DNA of 64,000 nucleotides from Thalassospira profundimaris WP0211 (lineage in GTDB: Bacteria; Pseudomonadota; Alphaproteobacteria; Rhodospirillales; Thalassospiraceae). The notes beneath the pieces are model-generated. The model was given only the letters and a program-made list of their open reading frames with translations, ran no database searches and was not told the DNA's origin. The DNA is taken from assembly GCF_000300275.1 (NCBI RefSeq), contig NZ_AMRN01000001.1:620001-684000 (forward strand). Direction: 5' to 3'. Of this stretch, positions 50,115 through 59,112 are shown in pieces (position 1 is the first letter of the stretch; each line of letters opens with the position of its first letter). The translations under genes and the position numbers were made by a program.

Positions 50115-50816
50115 ATGGATATCAAGACCAACGTTCGTTTGCCAGATTATCTGCAAACTCCAATGCCTGCCCATGACAGGCATGCAGATATCGTCAACTC
50201 CCTGCTTTCTGATTTCGACATGCCAGACTGGTTGCGAGCAGATTTGCACGGCAACGGGCGCTATCGCCCGGCACGCGGTGCCATTCGCGCAGTTCTGGAT
50301 GTCCGTGAACGTTTCAACGGCGTGCATCGGCCGGTAACGTTTGATGAATTCCATGCCGGCATGACAGAGCTTGCCCATCACCTTCCGGGTCCGGACCAAA
50401 CCAAGTTTGAAATCAATGCCAAGGTGAAGATTTACTGGCGCTACCTGCAAGGGGTCGAACGTCAGGTCTGGCGGACCGCCGTTGCGGTTGCCCATCTTCG
50501 TCTGGATCATTTCCCGGTGGTGCGTGAATTCAAAACGCTGATTGAACAGGTCGCGATCAGCCGCGACTGGCTGGAAAAACGCCTTGAGGTGGTCGAGAAA
50601 AGCTTCCAAAGCCCGGCCGGCGCGCGCAACGAAGCCGTGCGCAAGGCCTTGGACCGCCTGCGCCGCATGTCGCCCGGGGATCGCCTGCAATTGTTTAACA
50701 AGGCCCGGATGCGCCGCCCGGAACTGCGCAATATCGACATGCGCGAACCCGATAAATGGGCGGATCTGGTGACCAGTGACCTTGGCCTGACAACAGGCCA
50801 AAGCGCCAATTGGTAA
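50115..50816 (+). CDS. Unknown conserved-looking protein
   Basis: A 233-residue soluble, basic protein with no family I recognise. It is rich in Arg, with long helices (for example AKVKIYWRYLQGVERQVWRTAVAVAHLRLDHFP and NEAVRKALDRLRRMSPGDRLQLFNKARMRR). There is no signal peptide, membrane span or obvious catalytic motif. ATG 50115 has GGAGG five bases upstream; a GTG/ATG frame seven codons earlier is less likely. It lies between cobN and a GH114-type gene on the same strand and is followed by its own terminator, so it appears to be a single-gene unit. Confidence 0.7.
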   Translation: MDIKTNVRLPDYLQTPMPAHDRHADIVNSLLSDFDMPDWLRADLHGNGRYRPARGAIRAVLDVRERFNGVHRPVTFDEFHAGMTELAHHLPGPDQTKFEINAKVKIYWRYLQGVERQVWRTAVAVAHLRLDHFPVVREFKTLIEQVAISRDWLEKRLEVVEKSFQSPAGARNEAVRKALDRLRRMSPGDRLQLFNKARMRRPELRNIDMREPDKWADLVTSDLGLTTGQSANW

Positions 50817-50840
50817 AGCTGGGCCAACTTGGATCGGATA

Positions 50841-50870
50841 AAAGCGCGGTCATTGGGATCGCGCTTTTTG
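50841..50870 (+). terminator. Intrinsic terminator
   Basis: AAAGCGCG (50841-50848) pairs with CGCGCTTT (50860-50867), and T-rich sequence (CTTTTTGTTT) follows. It ends the unknown gene at 50115-50816. Confidence 0.78.
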
Positions 50871-50931
50871 TTTGCGGGATTGTCTTGGCGGGTGCCCACG
50901 GGCAAACTCACTGCCCAACACTTCAGGGCAG

Positions 50932-51762
50932 ATGCATCGTGTGAAGAACTCAATTCCCAAATCCTTTTGTCTGTGGGCAGGCATTCTCCTCGGCTTGCTA
51001 TTGCATGGGCAAACCGCACAGGCGGATACCACAAATGAATGGGCATCCGTTCCAAGGGGCCCGTTCCATTGGCAGCTTCAAGGCACACTTGATGTCGATG
51101 ACGCCATCCGCATTGTCGGCGCCGATCTTTTTGATGTGTCCGCCGATCAGGTCGCGGCTTGGCGCGCTGCCGGGCAGTATCCGATTTGTTATATCAATGT
51201 CGGGGCTGTCGAAAATTGGCGGAATGACGCGAAGGATTTCCCGGAAGATGTGATCGGCGCGCCCTATTGGGGCTGGGATGGCGAAAACTGGCTTGATGTC
51301 CGCCGGTTTGAGCTTTTTGCCAATGTGATCAGGGCCCGTCTTGATCTTTGCCGTGACAAGGGGTTTCTGGCGGTTGAGCCTGATAACATTGATGCCTTTG
51401 AAGCCGATCAAAGCAGTAAGCCAACCGGTTTTGACATCACGCGCGCCGATCAGCTGCGCTATGTGAACTGGCTGATCACTGAGGCCCATACGCGCGGTCT
51501 TGCCATCGGGCAGAAAAATGTTACCGATCTTGTGGCTGATCTTGTCAATCAGATGGATTTTGCCCTGCTTGAGTCATCCTATCGACTTGGTTTCATGGCG
51601 GAATTTGACCCTTATATCGGGCAAGGAAAGCCTGTTTTTGCCGTCGAGTATGTTGATGAAGGTGTTGAGCCGAAGGCCTTTTGCCGGGTCGCGCTTGCGC
51701 ACGGATTTCAAGGCGTGATCGCCAATCTGGATCTTGATCAAACGCCGCAAAACTGCCCTTGA
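50932..51762 (+). CDS. Secreted GH114-like protein (endo-alpha-1,4-polygalactosaminidase type)
   Basis: A 276-residue exported protein. The signal peptide is KSFCLWAGILLGLLLHGQTAQA. The mature TIM-barrel part begins WQLQGTLDVDDAIRIVGADLFDVSADQVAAWRAAGQYPICYINVGAVENWR, then GFLAVEPDNIDAF with the likely acidic catalytic residues, GQKNVTDLV and FAVEYVDEG, all typical of GH114/TM1410-type proteins that cut polygalactosamine. ATG 50932 follows AGGGC closely; GTG 50941 is possible. Its role beside cobO is unclear; it may act on an extracellular amino-polysaccharide. Its end overlaps the frame of cobO by four bases only in the longer cobO reading. Confidence 0.82.
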   Translation: MHRVKNSIPKSFCLWAGILLGLLLHGQTAQADTTNEWASVPRGPFHWQLQGTLDVDDAIRIVGADLFDVSADQVAAWRAAGQYPICYINVGAVENWRNDAKDFPEDVIGAPYWGWDGENWLDVRRFELFANVIRARLDLCRDKGFLAVEPDNIDAFEADQSSKPTGFDITRADQLRYVNWLITEAHTRGLAIGQKNVTDLVADLVNQMDFALLESSYRLGFMAEFDPYIGQGKPVFAVEYVDEGVEPKAFCRVALAHGFQGVIANLDLDQTPQNCP

Positions 51763-51815
51763 TCCCGGGGGTGCTTTCGCCGCATTCTGGGGCGGCATTT
51801 CAAAGGGAAGAAACA

Positions 51816-52442
51816 ATGACCGACAAAAGCCAGCCAGACGTCGATATCAATGCGCGCCATGATGAAAAAATGAAGAAAATCAAGGCCGCGCGCGACAAGA
51901 TGATGGCCCAGAAAATCGATAAAAAGGGCCTGATCATTGTCCATACCGGCAAAGGCAAGGGCAAGTCTTCCTCGGCCTTTGGCATGGCGATGCGCTGTGT
52001 CGGCCATGATATGAAAGTCGGCGTCGTCCAGTTCATCAAAGGTGGCTGGGAAACCGGTGAGGCAAAGCTTCTTAAAAAATTCCCCGATCTCTGTGAATTC
52101 CACGCCATGGGGGCGGGCTTTACCTGGGAAACCCAGAACCGCGCACAGGATGTCGCACTGGCCCGTGAAGCCTGGAACAAGGCCTTGGAAATGTTGCGCG
52201 ATCCAAGCTATTCCATGGTGATCCTCGATGAGATCAATATCGTCCTGCGTTATGATTTCCTGCCACTTGAGGACGTGCTTGAAGCACTCGCCAACAAACT
52301 GCCGGATCAGCATATCGTACTGACCGGGCGCAATGCCCCGGATACCTTGATCGAGGCGGCCGATCTGGTGACGGAAATGACCATGGTCAAACACCCGTTC
52401 CGCGAACAGGGCATCAAGGCCCAGATCGGTGTCGAGTTCTGA
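51816..52442 (+). CDS. cobO: Cob(I)yrinic acid a,c-diamide adenosyltransferase
   Basis: A 208-residue CobA/BtuR-type enzyme that transfers the adenosyl group from ATP to cobalt. It has the P-loop IIVHTGKGKGKSSSAFGMAMR, VGVVQFIKGGWETGE, the MVILDEINIVLRYDFLP Walker B-like segment and VLTGRNAPDTLIEAADLVTEM. ATG 51816 after AAGGGAAG gives the normal length; a frame starting 19 codons earlier reads from within the GH114 gene. It precedes cobQ by 50 bases, likely the same transcript. Confidence 0.96.
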   Translation: MTDKSQPDVDINARHDEKMKKIKAARDKMMAQKIDKKGLIIVHTGKGKGKSSSAFGMAMRCVGHDMKVGVVQFIKGGWETGEAKLLKKFPDLCEFHAMGAGFTWETQNRAQDVALAREAWNKALEMLRDPSYSMVILDEINIVLRYDFLPLEDVLEALANKLPDQHIVLTGRNAPDTLIEAADLVTEMTMVKHPFREQGIKAQIGVEF

Positions 52443-52492
52443 TCCGGCCTTGATCATTAGCGGATCACTTGCAAGAAAGTTTTGAAACCGGA

Positions 52493-54013
52493 ATGAGTGC
52501 GCAATCCGTCCCTGCCCTGATGTTGCAAGGTACCGGTTCCGATGTCGGAAAATCCTTGCTGGTGGCCGGATTGTGCCGTGCCTATGCGCGTCGTGGCCTC
52601 CGGGTGCGTCCGTTCAAACCGCAAAACATGTCGAACAATGCTGCCGTGACCGATGATGGCGGCGAAATCGGCCGCGCGCAGGCGCTTCAGGCACGTGCAG
52701 CGGGTGTTGCGACATCAGTTCATATGAACCCGGTCTTGCTCAAACCGCAAAGCGACATTGGGGCGCAGGTCGTGGTGCAGGGCAAGGTCATGACCAGTGC
52801 CAAGGCACGCGATTATTATCGCCTCAAACGCGATCTGCTGCCCAAGGTGGTCGAAAGCTTCGAGGTCATGGCACGTGATGCCGACCTTGTCCTGATCGAA
52901 GGGGCAGGGTCCCCGGCCGAGGTCAATCTGCGGGCCTCTGACATTGCCAATATGGGTTTTGCCGAGGCCGTGGGCGTTCCGGTCATTCTGGTTGGCGATA
53001 TTGACCGCGGCGGGGTGATTGCCTCGATCGTGGGGACGCATGAGCTGCTGTCCGAGGATGACCGCCGCTGGCTTAAGGGTTATGTGATCAACAAGTTTCG
53101 TGGCGATGTGTCGCTGTTTGAACCGGCGACTGGCATCATTCATGAGCGCTGCGGACTTAAAAGTTACGGTATCGCAACGTATTGGCCGGGTGCCTATAAG
53201 TTGCCTGCCGAAGACGGCGTGGCGTTGGAAAAGGCCGGGAAATATCACCGCAAGGCCGGGAATGAGGGGGACGCAGTTCTGCGCATTGCCGTGCCGCATC
53301 TGCCGCGTATTGCGAATTTTGATGATCTTGATCCGCTTGCCGCCGAGGATGATGTTGAATTGCTGGTAATCAAACCGGGGCAAGTGATCCCGGGGGATTG
53401 TGATCTGGTGCTTCTGCCGGGGTCAAAATCGACCATGGCCGACCTTCGGTTCCTCAAGGAGCAAGGCTGGGATATCGATATTCTGGCCCATCATCGGCGG
53501 GGTGGTCATGTGATCGGTATTTGTGGCGGATATCAGATGCTGGGCCACATGGTTCATGACCCGGACGGGGTTGAAGGCGCGCCGGGAAGCGAGCCTGGTC
53601 TTGGTTTGCTCGATGTTGAAACCGTCATGGCGGGCGACAAGACGCTGCGCAAAACAACAGGACTGACGGTTGGCGATCATGCTGTTCTTGCTGCCGGAAC
53701 ACCGGTCGATGGCTATGAAATTCATATGGGTCGGACCGATGGCCCGGATCGGGCGCGAAGCTGGCTCGATCTGAATGGTGTGGTGGATGGCGCGATCAGT
53801 AGCGATGGACGGGTTTTGGGGTGCTATCTGCACGGGCTGTTTGGCAGTGATGATTTTCGTCATGCCTTTTTGGCGGCATTGCGATCGGACGAGGCACACA
53901 AAATGACGCATTTTGAGGCCAGTATTGACGCGGCCCTTGATGAACTGGCTGATCATCTTGAAGCCTGCCTTGATCTGGATGGCATGCTGGAACTGGCAAA
54001 AAGCCGGCCCTGA
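52493..54013 (+). CDS. cobQ: Cobyric acid synthase (glutamine amidotransferase)
   Basis: A 506-residue enzyme that amidates four side chains of adenosylcobyrinate diamide. The N-terminal synthetase (about 1-235) has the P-loop-like [34 protein letters not shown] and [22 protein letters not shown]. The C-terminal class I amidotransferase-like part has [38 protein letters not shown] with the Cys nucleophile, and [13 protein letters not shown] with the His. ATG 52493 gives [16 protein letters not shown] 52469 is in frame but unlikely. Downstream partner of cobO. Confidence 0.96.
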   Translation: MSAQSVPALMLQGTGSDVGKSLLVAGLCRAYARRGLRVRPFKPQNMSNNAAVTDDGGEIGRAQALQARAAGVATSVHMNPVLLKPQSDIGAQVVVQGKVMTSAKARDYYRLKRDLLPKVVESFEVMARDADLVLIEGAGSPAEVNLRASDIANMGFAEAVGVPVILVGDIDRGGVIASIVGTHELLSEDDRRWLKGYVINKFRGDVSLFEPATGIIHERCGLKSYGIATYWPGAYKLPAEDGVALEKAGKYHRKAGNEGDAVLRIAVPHLPRIANFDDLDPLAAEDDVELLVIKPGQVIPGDCDLVLLPGSKSTMADLRFLKEQGWDIDILAHHRRGGHVIGICGGYQMLGHMVHDPDGVEGAPGSEPGLGLLDVETVMAGDKTLRKTTGLTVGDHAVLAAGTPVDGYEIHMGRTDGPDRARSWLDLNGVVDGAISSDGRVLGCYLHGLFGSDDFRHAFLAALRSDEAHKMTHFEASIDAALDELADHLEACLDLDGMLELAKSRP

Positions 54014-54232
54014 CAGGGCGTGTTTAAGCTTTCTGTCAGGCATGAGCGTTACGTATAGCAAAATTGCACTTTCGCCCACTTGAAGGTCTTTACTTCGCGC
54101 GCGTTGCATGGTTTGAGATATCTTGCAGTTCCGGGTTGGAAACGAACCGGCTTCGTTGCGGTTTATGGAATGTTTGCGCCCCCACGCCGGGTCTTTGCGA
54201 AACGTTCATCTTGGTCGGGTATCTTCACGCTC

Positions 54233-54907
54233 ATGCGTCAGTTATATCATTTTTGGCTTTCACCTTTTTCGCGCAAGGTCCGTCTGGTCCTGGCCGAGAA
54301 AAAGCTCGATTTCGAACTCACGGCTGAACCGGTATGGGAACGGCGTGACGATTTCCTGCTGCTTAATCCGGCCGGTGAAGTGCCTGTGCTTAAGGAAGAA
54401 GACGGCACGGTGCTGTGTGACTCCAGCGTCATCTGCGAGTATCTCGATGAGGTGTACCAGGACGAGCCGAAACTGTTTGGATCCGACCCCAAGGAACGTG
54501 CTGAAATTCGCCGCCTTGTCGCGTGGTTTGATGGCAAATTCAATCGCGAGGTCACTGACCATCTGCTCGGTGAGAAACTTCTGAAACGCTTCTTCTCGAC
54601 CGGCACCCCTGATACCAAGGTCCTGCGCGCCGGGCGCACCAATGGCGCCTATCACATGGATTATATCGGCTGGTTGTTTGAACGCCGGAACTGGCTGGCT
54701 GGCGATCATCTGACCATGGCCGATCTGGCGGCTGCCGCACAGGTATCCGTGATCGACTATATGGGCGATATCAACTGGTCGAAACATCCACGCGCCAAGG
54801 ACTGGTACATGCGGATCAAAAGCCGCCCTGCCATGCGCGATATTCTGGCAGATCGGCAGGCAAGTTTCCCGCCATCAAGTCATTATGCGGAACTGGATTT
54901 TGAATGA
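54233..54907 (+). CDS. Glutathione S-transferase family protein
   Basis: A 224-residue GST with a thioredoxin-like N-terminal domain (MRQLYHFWLSPFSRKVRLVLAEKKLDF, and NPAGEVPVLKEEDGTVLCDSSVICEYLDE with the cis-Pro and the Ser that bind glutathione) and a helical C-terminal domain (GDHLTMADLAAAAQVSV). The catalytic position is probably Ser10 in SPFSRK. A much longer frame runs upstream but lacks family resemblance, so I take ATG 54233. Its stop overlaps the next ATG by four bases (ATGA), so it is co-translated with the methyltransferase. Confidence 0.92.
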   Translation: MRQLYHFWLSPFSRKVRLVLAEKKLDFELTAEPVWERRDDFLLLNPAGEVPVLKEEDGTVLCDSSVICEYLDEVYQDEPKLFGSDPKERAEIRRLVAWFDGKFNREVTDHLLGEKLLKRFFSTGTPDTKVLRAGRTNGAYHMDYIGWLFERRNWLAGDHLTMADLAAAAQVSVIDYMGDINWSKHPRAKDWYMRIKSRPAMRDILADRQASFPPSSHYAELDFE

Positions 54908-55716
54908 AGGATTCATCCATATCTGATGAATTCTACCCTGAAGGCGGGTTAAATACCGCCAGTTACGATCTTCGCGCTGATCTTGATCGTAAGATTTTTG
55001 AAGACCCCATTCCCTTTTACACGCGTTTGGCGACCAGCCTTGCGCATGAAAATGGCGTGCTTGAACTGGGTTGCGGCACCGGCCGGATCAGTGCTGCGAT
55101 TGCCAAGTTAGGTATCAAGGTCGAGGGGCTTGATCTGTCACCCGCCATGCTGGGTCAGGCACGCGCCAATTACCCTGATCTGACATGGCATCTTGGCAAT
55201 ATGTGCGACTTTGATCTGGGGCGGCAATTTGATCTGGTGATCATCCCGTTTCGCGGGCTTCAGGAAGTCACCGAAGCCACTGATCAGCGTCGCGCCCTTG
55301 AACGGGCCTTTGCCCATCTGAAACCCGGCGGGGCGATCGCACTGGATCTGATGGATCCGGATTTGCGCTATTGCCTGCCAGAAGGTGACCCGGAGCACGT
55401 CGAGCTGCCGATCTTTCCGATGCCAGACGGCGTCGGGCAACCGGGCAGTCGGCTTCGCATCACGGCGATGGAACGCACCAATGATCCCCTGACCCAAAAG
55501 TTCAGCGAACATTGGCGGTTTGAAGAAATCAGCGATCAGGGCGATGTGATTACGCGCGAGGATTGCTGGCATCATCTGCGCTGGGTGCATCGCAGTGAAA
55601 TGCGGCTGATGTTGGAGCTGTCCGGTTTCGTTTCGATATCGGAATTTTCGGATTTCGAGGGCAATCCCCCGAAATATGCCAGCAACCAGGTCTGGATGGC
55701 AAAACGGCCGGACTGA
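54904..55716 (+). CDS. Class I SAM-dependent methyltransferase
   Basis: A 270-residue protein with motif I VLELGCGTGRISAAIAKLG near residues 52-70, the acidic loop GLDLSPAMLGQA, and AFAHLKPGGAIALDLMDPDL. The N-terminal FYTRLATSLAHENG and a C-terminal beta-rich region resemble small-molecule methyltransferases that carry a lid. It overlaps the GST gene by four bases, so the two likely act on the same kind of compound, perhaps in detoxification. Substrate unknown. Confidence 0.83.
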   Translation: MKDSSISDEFYPEGGLNTASYDLRADLDRKIFEDPIPFYTRLATSLAHENGVLELGCGTGRISAAIAKLGIKVEGLDLSPAMLGQARANYPDLTWHLGNMCDFDLGRQFDLVIIPFRGLQEVTEATDQRRALERAFAHLKPGGAIALDLMDPDLRYCLPEGDPEHVELPIFPMPDGVGQPGSRLRITAMERTNDPLTQKFSEHWRFEEISDQGDVITREDCWHHLRWVHRSEMRLMLELSGFVSISEFSDFEGNPPKYASNQVWMAKRPD

Positions 55717-55762
55717 TGCCCGGCCGCTCTATTGCGTCTATTGGTGCTTATCCGTTAGCTTC

Positions 55763-56791
55763 TCAGTTACCGGCGAATTTCGCGGCACTGGTCATTGTTT
55801 CGGCGCGTTCCTCATTGGTCAGCGGCACAAGGCCGTTATCAGCCAGAAGACCTTCTTCGCCAATCACCGCTTCCGAAACATAGGTCGAGATAAAGTCACC
55901 CAGGCTCTGGACCAGTTGTTGATGGTCATCCTTGACGTACAGATAAAGCGCACGCGATGCCGGATAGCTGCCATCAAGGATGGTTTCATAATCCGGCTCG
56001 ATCCCGTTGATCGGAACCCCCTGAAGGCGTTCACGGTTACGTTCCAGATTGTTAAAGCCCATCACGCCATAGGATGTCGGATCTTTTTCAAGCTTGCTGA
56101 TCACCAGACGGTCATTCTCGCCGGCTTCGATATAGGCGCCGTCTTCGCGAAGGGTCCGGCACAGCAGGCGGAAGCTGTCAGGATCGGTTGCCTCAAGGCT
56201 TGCAATGTCAGAAAATGTTGCACAACCCTGATCAAGCAACAGCTGCCCCATCAGATCGCGCGTACCCGAAGTCGGCGGTGGTCCATAAACGCGGATTTTA
56301 AGGTCCGGCAGGCTGGGATCGATATCAGACCATTTTTCATGCGGGTTTGGCACACTTGCGCCCTTGACCGGAACGGTCCGCGCCAGGGCAAGGTATAGCT
56401 GACGGGCGGTAAGTTCCATACCCGGTGCTTCGCGCGAGCCCAGCATGACAATACCATCATAGCCGATCTTGATTTCGCTGATGTCACGGACAGAGTTTGC
56501 CGCGCAAATTGCGGTTTCCGACCCGGTGATAGGGCGCGATGCGTCAACAATATCGGGGAACTCTGCGCCAATGCCGCCACAAAACAGCTTGAAGCCGCCG
56601 CCTGAACCGGTGCTTTCAACCACCGGGGCCGGTGCACCGGTGGTCTTGGCGAAATGTTCGGCGACCTTGGTGGTCAGCGGAAATATCGTCGAAGAACCGA
56701 CAATCCTGATCTGATCGCGGGCCATTGCGGCATGTGATGTCAGAAGTGCCATCGATGCGGCAAGGGTAGCCAAGGCAAGCGTGCGACGCAT
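55763..56791 (-). CDS. PstS-like phosphate-binding periplasmic protein
   Basis: A 342-residue binding protein: signal peptide MRRTLALATLAASMALLTSHAAMA, then RDQIRIVGSSTIFPLTTKVAEHF and PVVESTGSGGGFKLFCGGIGAEFPDIVDASRPIT, the phosphate-binding loops of the PstS superfamily, and GPPPTSGTRDLMGQLLL. ATG 56791 is preceded by GGGGGACGAA. No pstCAB genes adjoin and I see no Pho-box-like direct repeat upstream, so it may be an orphan PstS or a phosphate/oxyanion sensor. It shares its strand with the TPR gene, 105 bases away. Confidence 0.88.
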   Translation of the reverse strand: MRRTLALATLAASMALLTSHAAMARDQIRIVGSSTIFPLTTKVAEHFAKTTGAPAPVVESTGSGGGFKLFCGGIGAEFPDIVDASRPITGSETAICAANSVRDISEIKIGYDGIVMLGSREAPGMELTARQLYLALARTVPVKGASVPNPHEKWSDIDPSLPDLKIRVYGPPPTSGTRDLMGQLLLDQGCATFSDIASLEATDPDSFRLLCRTLREDGAYIEAGENDRLVISKLEKDPTSYGVMGFNNLERNRERLQGVPINGIEPDYETILDGSYPASRALYLYVKDDHQQLVQSLGDFISTYVSEAVIGEEGLLADNGLVPLTNEERAETMTSAAKFAGN

Positions 56792-56896
56792 TTCGTCCCC
56801 CAAAACGTATCCGGTGATGATCCGGCAAATGGTTCTGCCGGTCATATACAAGGAAATCGGTCACCGTGAACCTGTTTTCTGAACTGACGGTCCCCG

Positions 56897-57715
56897 TCAG
56901 TCCGATCCGGTGCGAACATCCATCTTCTCTATATTCGCTTTTGCCGCGTCAGCAACAGGGGTTCCATTTGAAAGTTCTATGACAGTTAACCAGTCCTGCC
57001 GTGCAAGATCGTTATCACCGGCAATCTGATGGAGCTTGCCGCGTTCGAAAAGCGCCTGAACATTCTGGGGTTCCCGGTTCAGAACTTGTTCGATATCAGT
57101 CATTGCCAAATCGTAACTTTCAAGCAGTCGCCAGGCCGATGCCCGGTAAATCAGCGCCTCGGTATGATCGGGTTGAAGATCAAGTGCTGCATTGAGGTCA
57201 TCAATCGCCTCCCAATACTGCCCGGCAAGGCCAAGTGCCATGGCACGATCGACCCAAAGCTGCGGGTTGTTGGGCACCAGTTCAAGCGCGCGGCTTTGAT
57301 CACGCCAGGCGAATTCAAGGTTATCGGCCATCATCCAGGCCTGACCGGCCTGGGCCAGCATTCCGGCAACCACACCCGGTCCGGCCGTGCTGTCCTTGGC
57401 AAGCGCGTCAAGGCGGGTGGCGGCTTCTTCATATTTGCCAAGCGATATCAGTGCCACGGCAACACAATGGCGGGCCGGTTCCCCGCCACCCAGATCGCGC
57501 CAGGCAATCGCGCTTTCAAATCCGTCTTCGGGTTTGAGTTGCGCCAGCTTGATGCAGTCACGATATTGCTGGCTTTCTTCCTGTGTCATGCCACCGTTGC
57601 TTTCGGTCTGGGCCTTGGCGGAAGGCACGCCTGCGCCATAGATGCCGACAAACCCCGCCAGATACAGCAAGCCTGTGGCGCGCGCTAGGAACGAGGTCGC
57701 GAAAAGTCGTGACAT
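56897..57715 (-). CDS. Tetratricopeptide-repeat protein, probably exported
   Basis: A 272-residue protein. The N terminus (SFLARATGLLYLAGFVGIYGAGVPSAKA) looks like a signal peptide or anchor. From about residue 50 it carries TPR-like helix pairs: CVAVALISLGKYEEAATRLDALA, AGQAWMMADNLEFAWRDQSRALELVP, DRAMALGLAGQYWEAIDDLNAALDLQPDHTEALIYRASA, and a last pair with LNREPQNVQALFERGKLHQIAGDNDLA. TPRs bind proteins, so this is an adaptor of unknown partner, likely periplasmic. ATG 57715 follows GGAGC; a longer frame adds 37 residues of non-family sequence. Confidence 0.82.
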   Translation of the reverse strand: MSRLFATSFLARATGLLYLAGFVGIYGAGVPSAKAQTESNGGMTQEESQQYRDCIKLAQLKPEDGFESAIAWRDLGGGEPARHCVAVALISLGKYEEAATRLDALAKDSTAGPGVVAGMLAQAGQAWMMADNLEFAWRDQSRALELVPNNPQLWVDRAMALGLAGQYWEAIDDLNAALDLQPDHTEALIYRASAWRLLESYDLAMTDIEQVLNREPQNVQALFERGKLHQIAGDNDLARQDWLTVIELSNGTPVADAAKANIEKMDVRTGSD

Positions 57716-57845
57716 GAAAAAGCTCCGTCTTTGGCAAAGTTTCTGGCAGTCACCATAGAAGATCACATGATCGATCCACCATGGCTGAATGCGCATATCT
57801 GAAAACGCATATTCGTGAAGTCTCACACCATGAAAACGGCAACAA

Positions 57846-57891
57846 CATGATTGTTGTTCCCGAAAGCCGCAGGTTGCGGGAACAAATCATG
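57846..57891. repeat. Imperfect inverted repeat upstream of the SDR gene
   Basis: CATGATTGTTGTTCCCG (57846-57862) and CGGGAACAAATCATG (57877-57891) are inverted copies differing by two bases. They lie between the divergent TPR and SDR genes and could be a hairpin or an operator; no protein is known to me for this sequence. Confidence 0.5.
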
Positions 57892-57983
57892 GTCCAAAAG
57901 GTTTTGCCAAAAGACTTTGTTTGTCTGTGGCAAGGCCGTTACTGTGCCCTTCACACGAATTTGCCGTCACAAAAGGTGCCTTG

Positions 57984-58889
57984 ATGACCAATAAGCTGTT
58001 CTGTTTCGGATTGGGATTTTCCGCCCGCCTTGTTGCCCGCGCGCTTAAGGCAGAGGGTTGGAAAATTGCCGGAACCACACGAAGCGCGGACAAGGCCGAA
58101 CAGCTGAAGTCTGAAGGCATCGAGCCCTTTATCTTTTCCGATGATCAACCGATTGCCGATATCGCCAGCGCGCTTGAAGGCGTGACGCATGTCCTTTCAT
58201 CGGCCCCGCCCGGCGGGATGGGCGATCCGGTGATCCATCATCATGGCAATGATCTTGCGGCACTGCCCGCGGGCACGTGGATTGGCTATTTGTCGACCAC
58301 CGGGGTTTACGGTGATCGGGATGGTGCCGAAGTCACCGAGGATGATGATCTTCTGCCAAGCGGCAAACGCGGTCGCAGGCGCGTGGCGGCTGAAAAGGCA
58401 TGGTTTGACCTTGGCCGTCGTCATGATCTGTGTGTGCAAAGCTTCCGCCTGGCGGGCATCTATGGTCCCGGCCGCAATGCGCTTGAAACCGTCCGGTCAG
58501 GTCGTGCACGCCGGATCGTCAAACCCGGTCAGGTCTTTTCGCGCATCCATGTTGATGACATCGCCCAGACGGTTCTGGCATCCATCAAACAGCCCAATTG
58601 CGGCGCGGCCTATAATGTCTGTGATGATGATGCGGCCCCGCCGCAGGATGTGATTGCCCATGCTTGCGGCTTGCTGGGTATCGATCCGCCACCCGAACAG
58701 GATTTTGCCACCGCCAAGCTAAGCCCGATGGCCGCCAGTTTCTATGAGGACAACAAACGGGTTTCAAATGCGCGGATCAAACAGGAACTCGGTGTTAAGC
58801 TGCGCTATCCGGATTATCGGGCCGGTTTGCTGGCGCTGCATGATGAAATACTGGCCAAATTGCAGGGCAGAGACGAAAACGTTTCATAA
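57984..58889 (+). CDS. NAD-dependent epimerase/dehydratase-like SDR (YeeZ-like)
   Basis: A 301-residue extended SDR whose N-terminal glycine motif FCFGLGFSARLVARAL differs from the usual GxxGxxG with a FGLGFSA pattern, as in the YeeZ/Gre-type branch. Other marks are THVLSSAPPGG, WIGYLSTTGVYGDRDG (a STTxVYG active-site strand) and RLAGIYGPGRNALE. The conserved YxxxK is not obvious, which is common in this subgroup. Substrate unknown. ATG 57984 follows AAGGTGCC; the upstream frame is not protein-like. It precedes the NDUFA9-like gene but is 223 bases away. Confidence 0.82.
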   Translation: MTNKLFCFGLGFSARLVARALKAEGWKIAGTTRSADKAEQLKSEGIEPFIFSDDQPIADIASALEGVTHVLSSAPPGGMGDPVIHHHGNDLAALPAGTWIGYLSTTGVYGDRDGAEVTEDDDLLPSGKRGRRRVAAEKAWFDLGRRHDLCVQSFRLAGIYGPGRNALETVRSGRARRIVKPGQVFSRIHVDDIAQTVLASIKQPNCGAAYNVCDDDAAPPQDVIAHACGLLGIDPPPEQDFATAKLSPMAASFYEDNKRVSNARIKQELGVKLRYPDYRAGLLALHDEILAKLQGRDENVS

Positions 58890-59112
58890 AACCGCATTGT
58901 TGACCACAATTGCGGGTCGTATATAACCCAAGAGCCTGCGGAAAATCATATTGTCGTCTGTTTGGACACCGCATGTTCAGGCACCATATGATTTTCCACA
59001 GGATCAGTTTCGGACCGGATCGTTTTGGCGTTCCGGACCCCAAGGCCACCGAGCACGGGCATCTGATGCGGGCATCTTCCGCATCGTCCCGACCGGCAAG
59101 GAGAGAGCAAGC

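Noticed and set aside
56792-56896. Pho box in front of the PstS-like gene
   Set aside because: No pair of CTGTCAT-like direct repeats at the required 11-base spacing could be seen.
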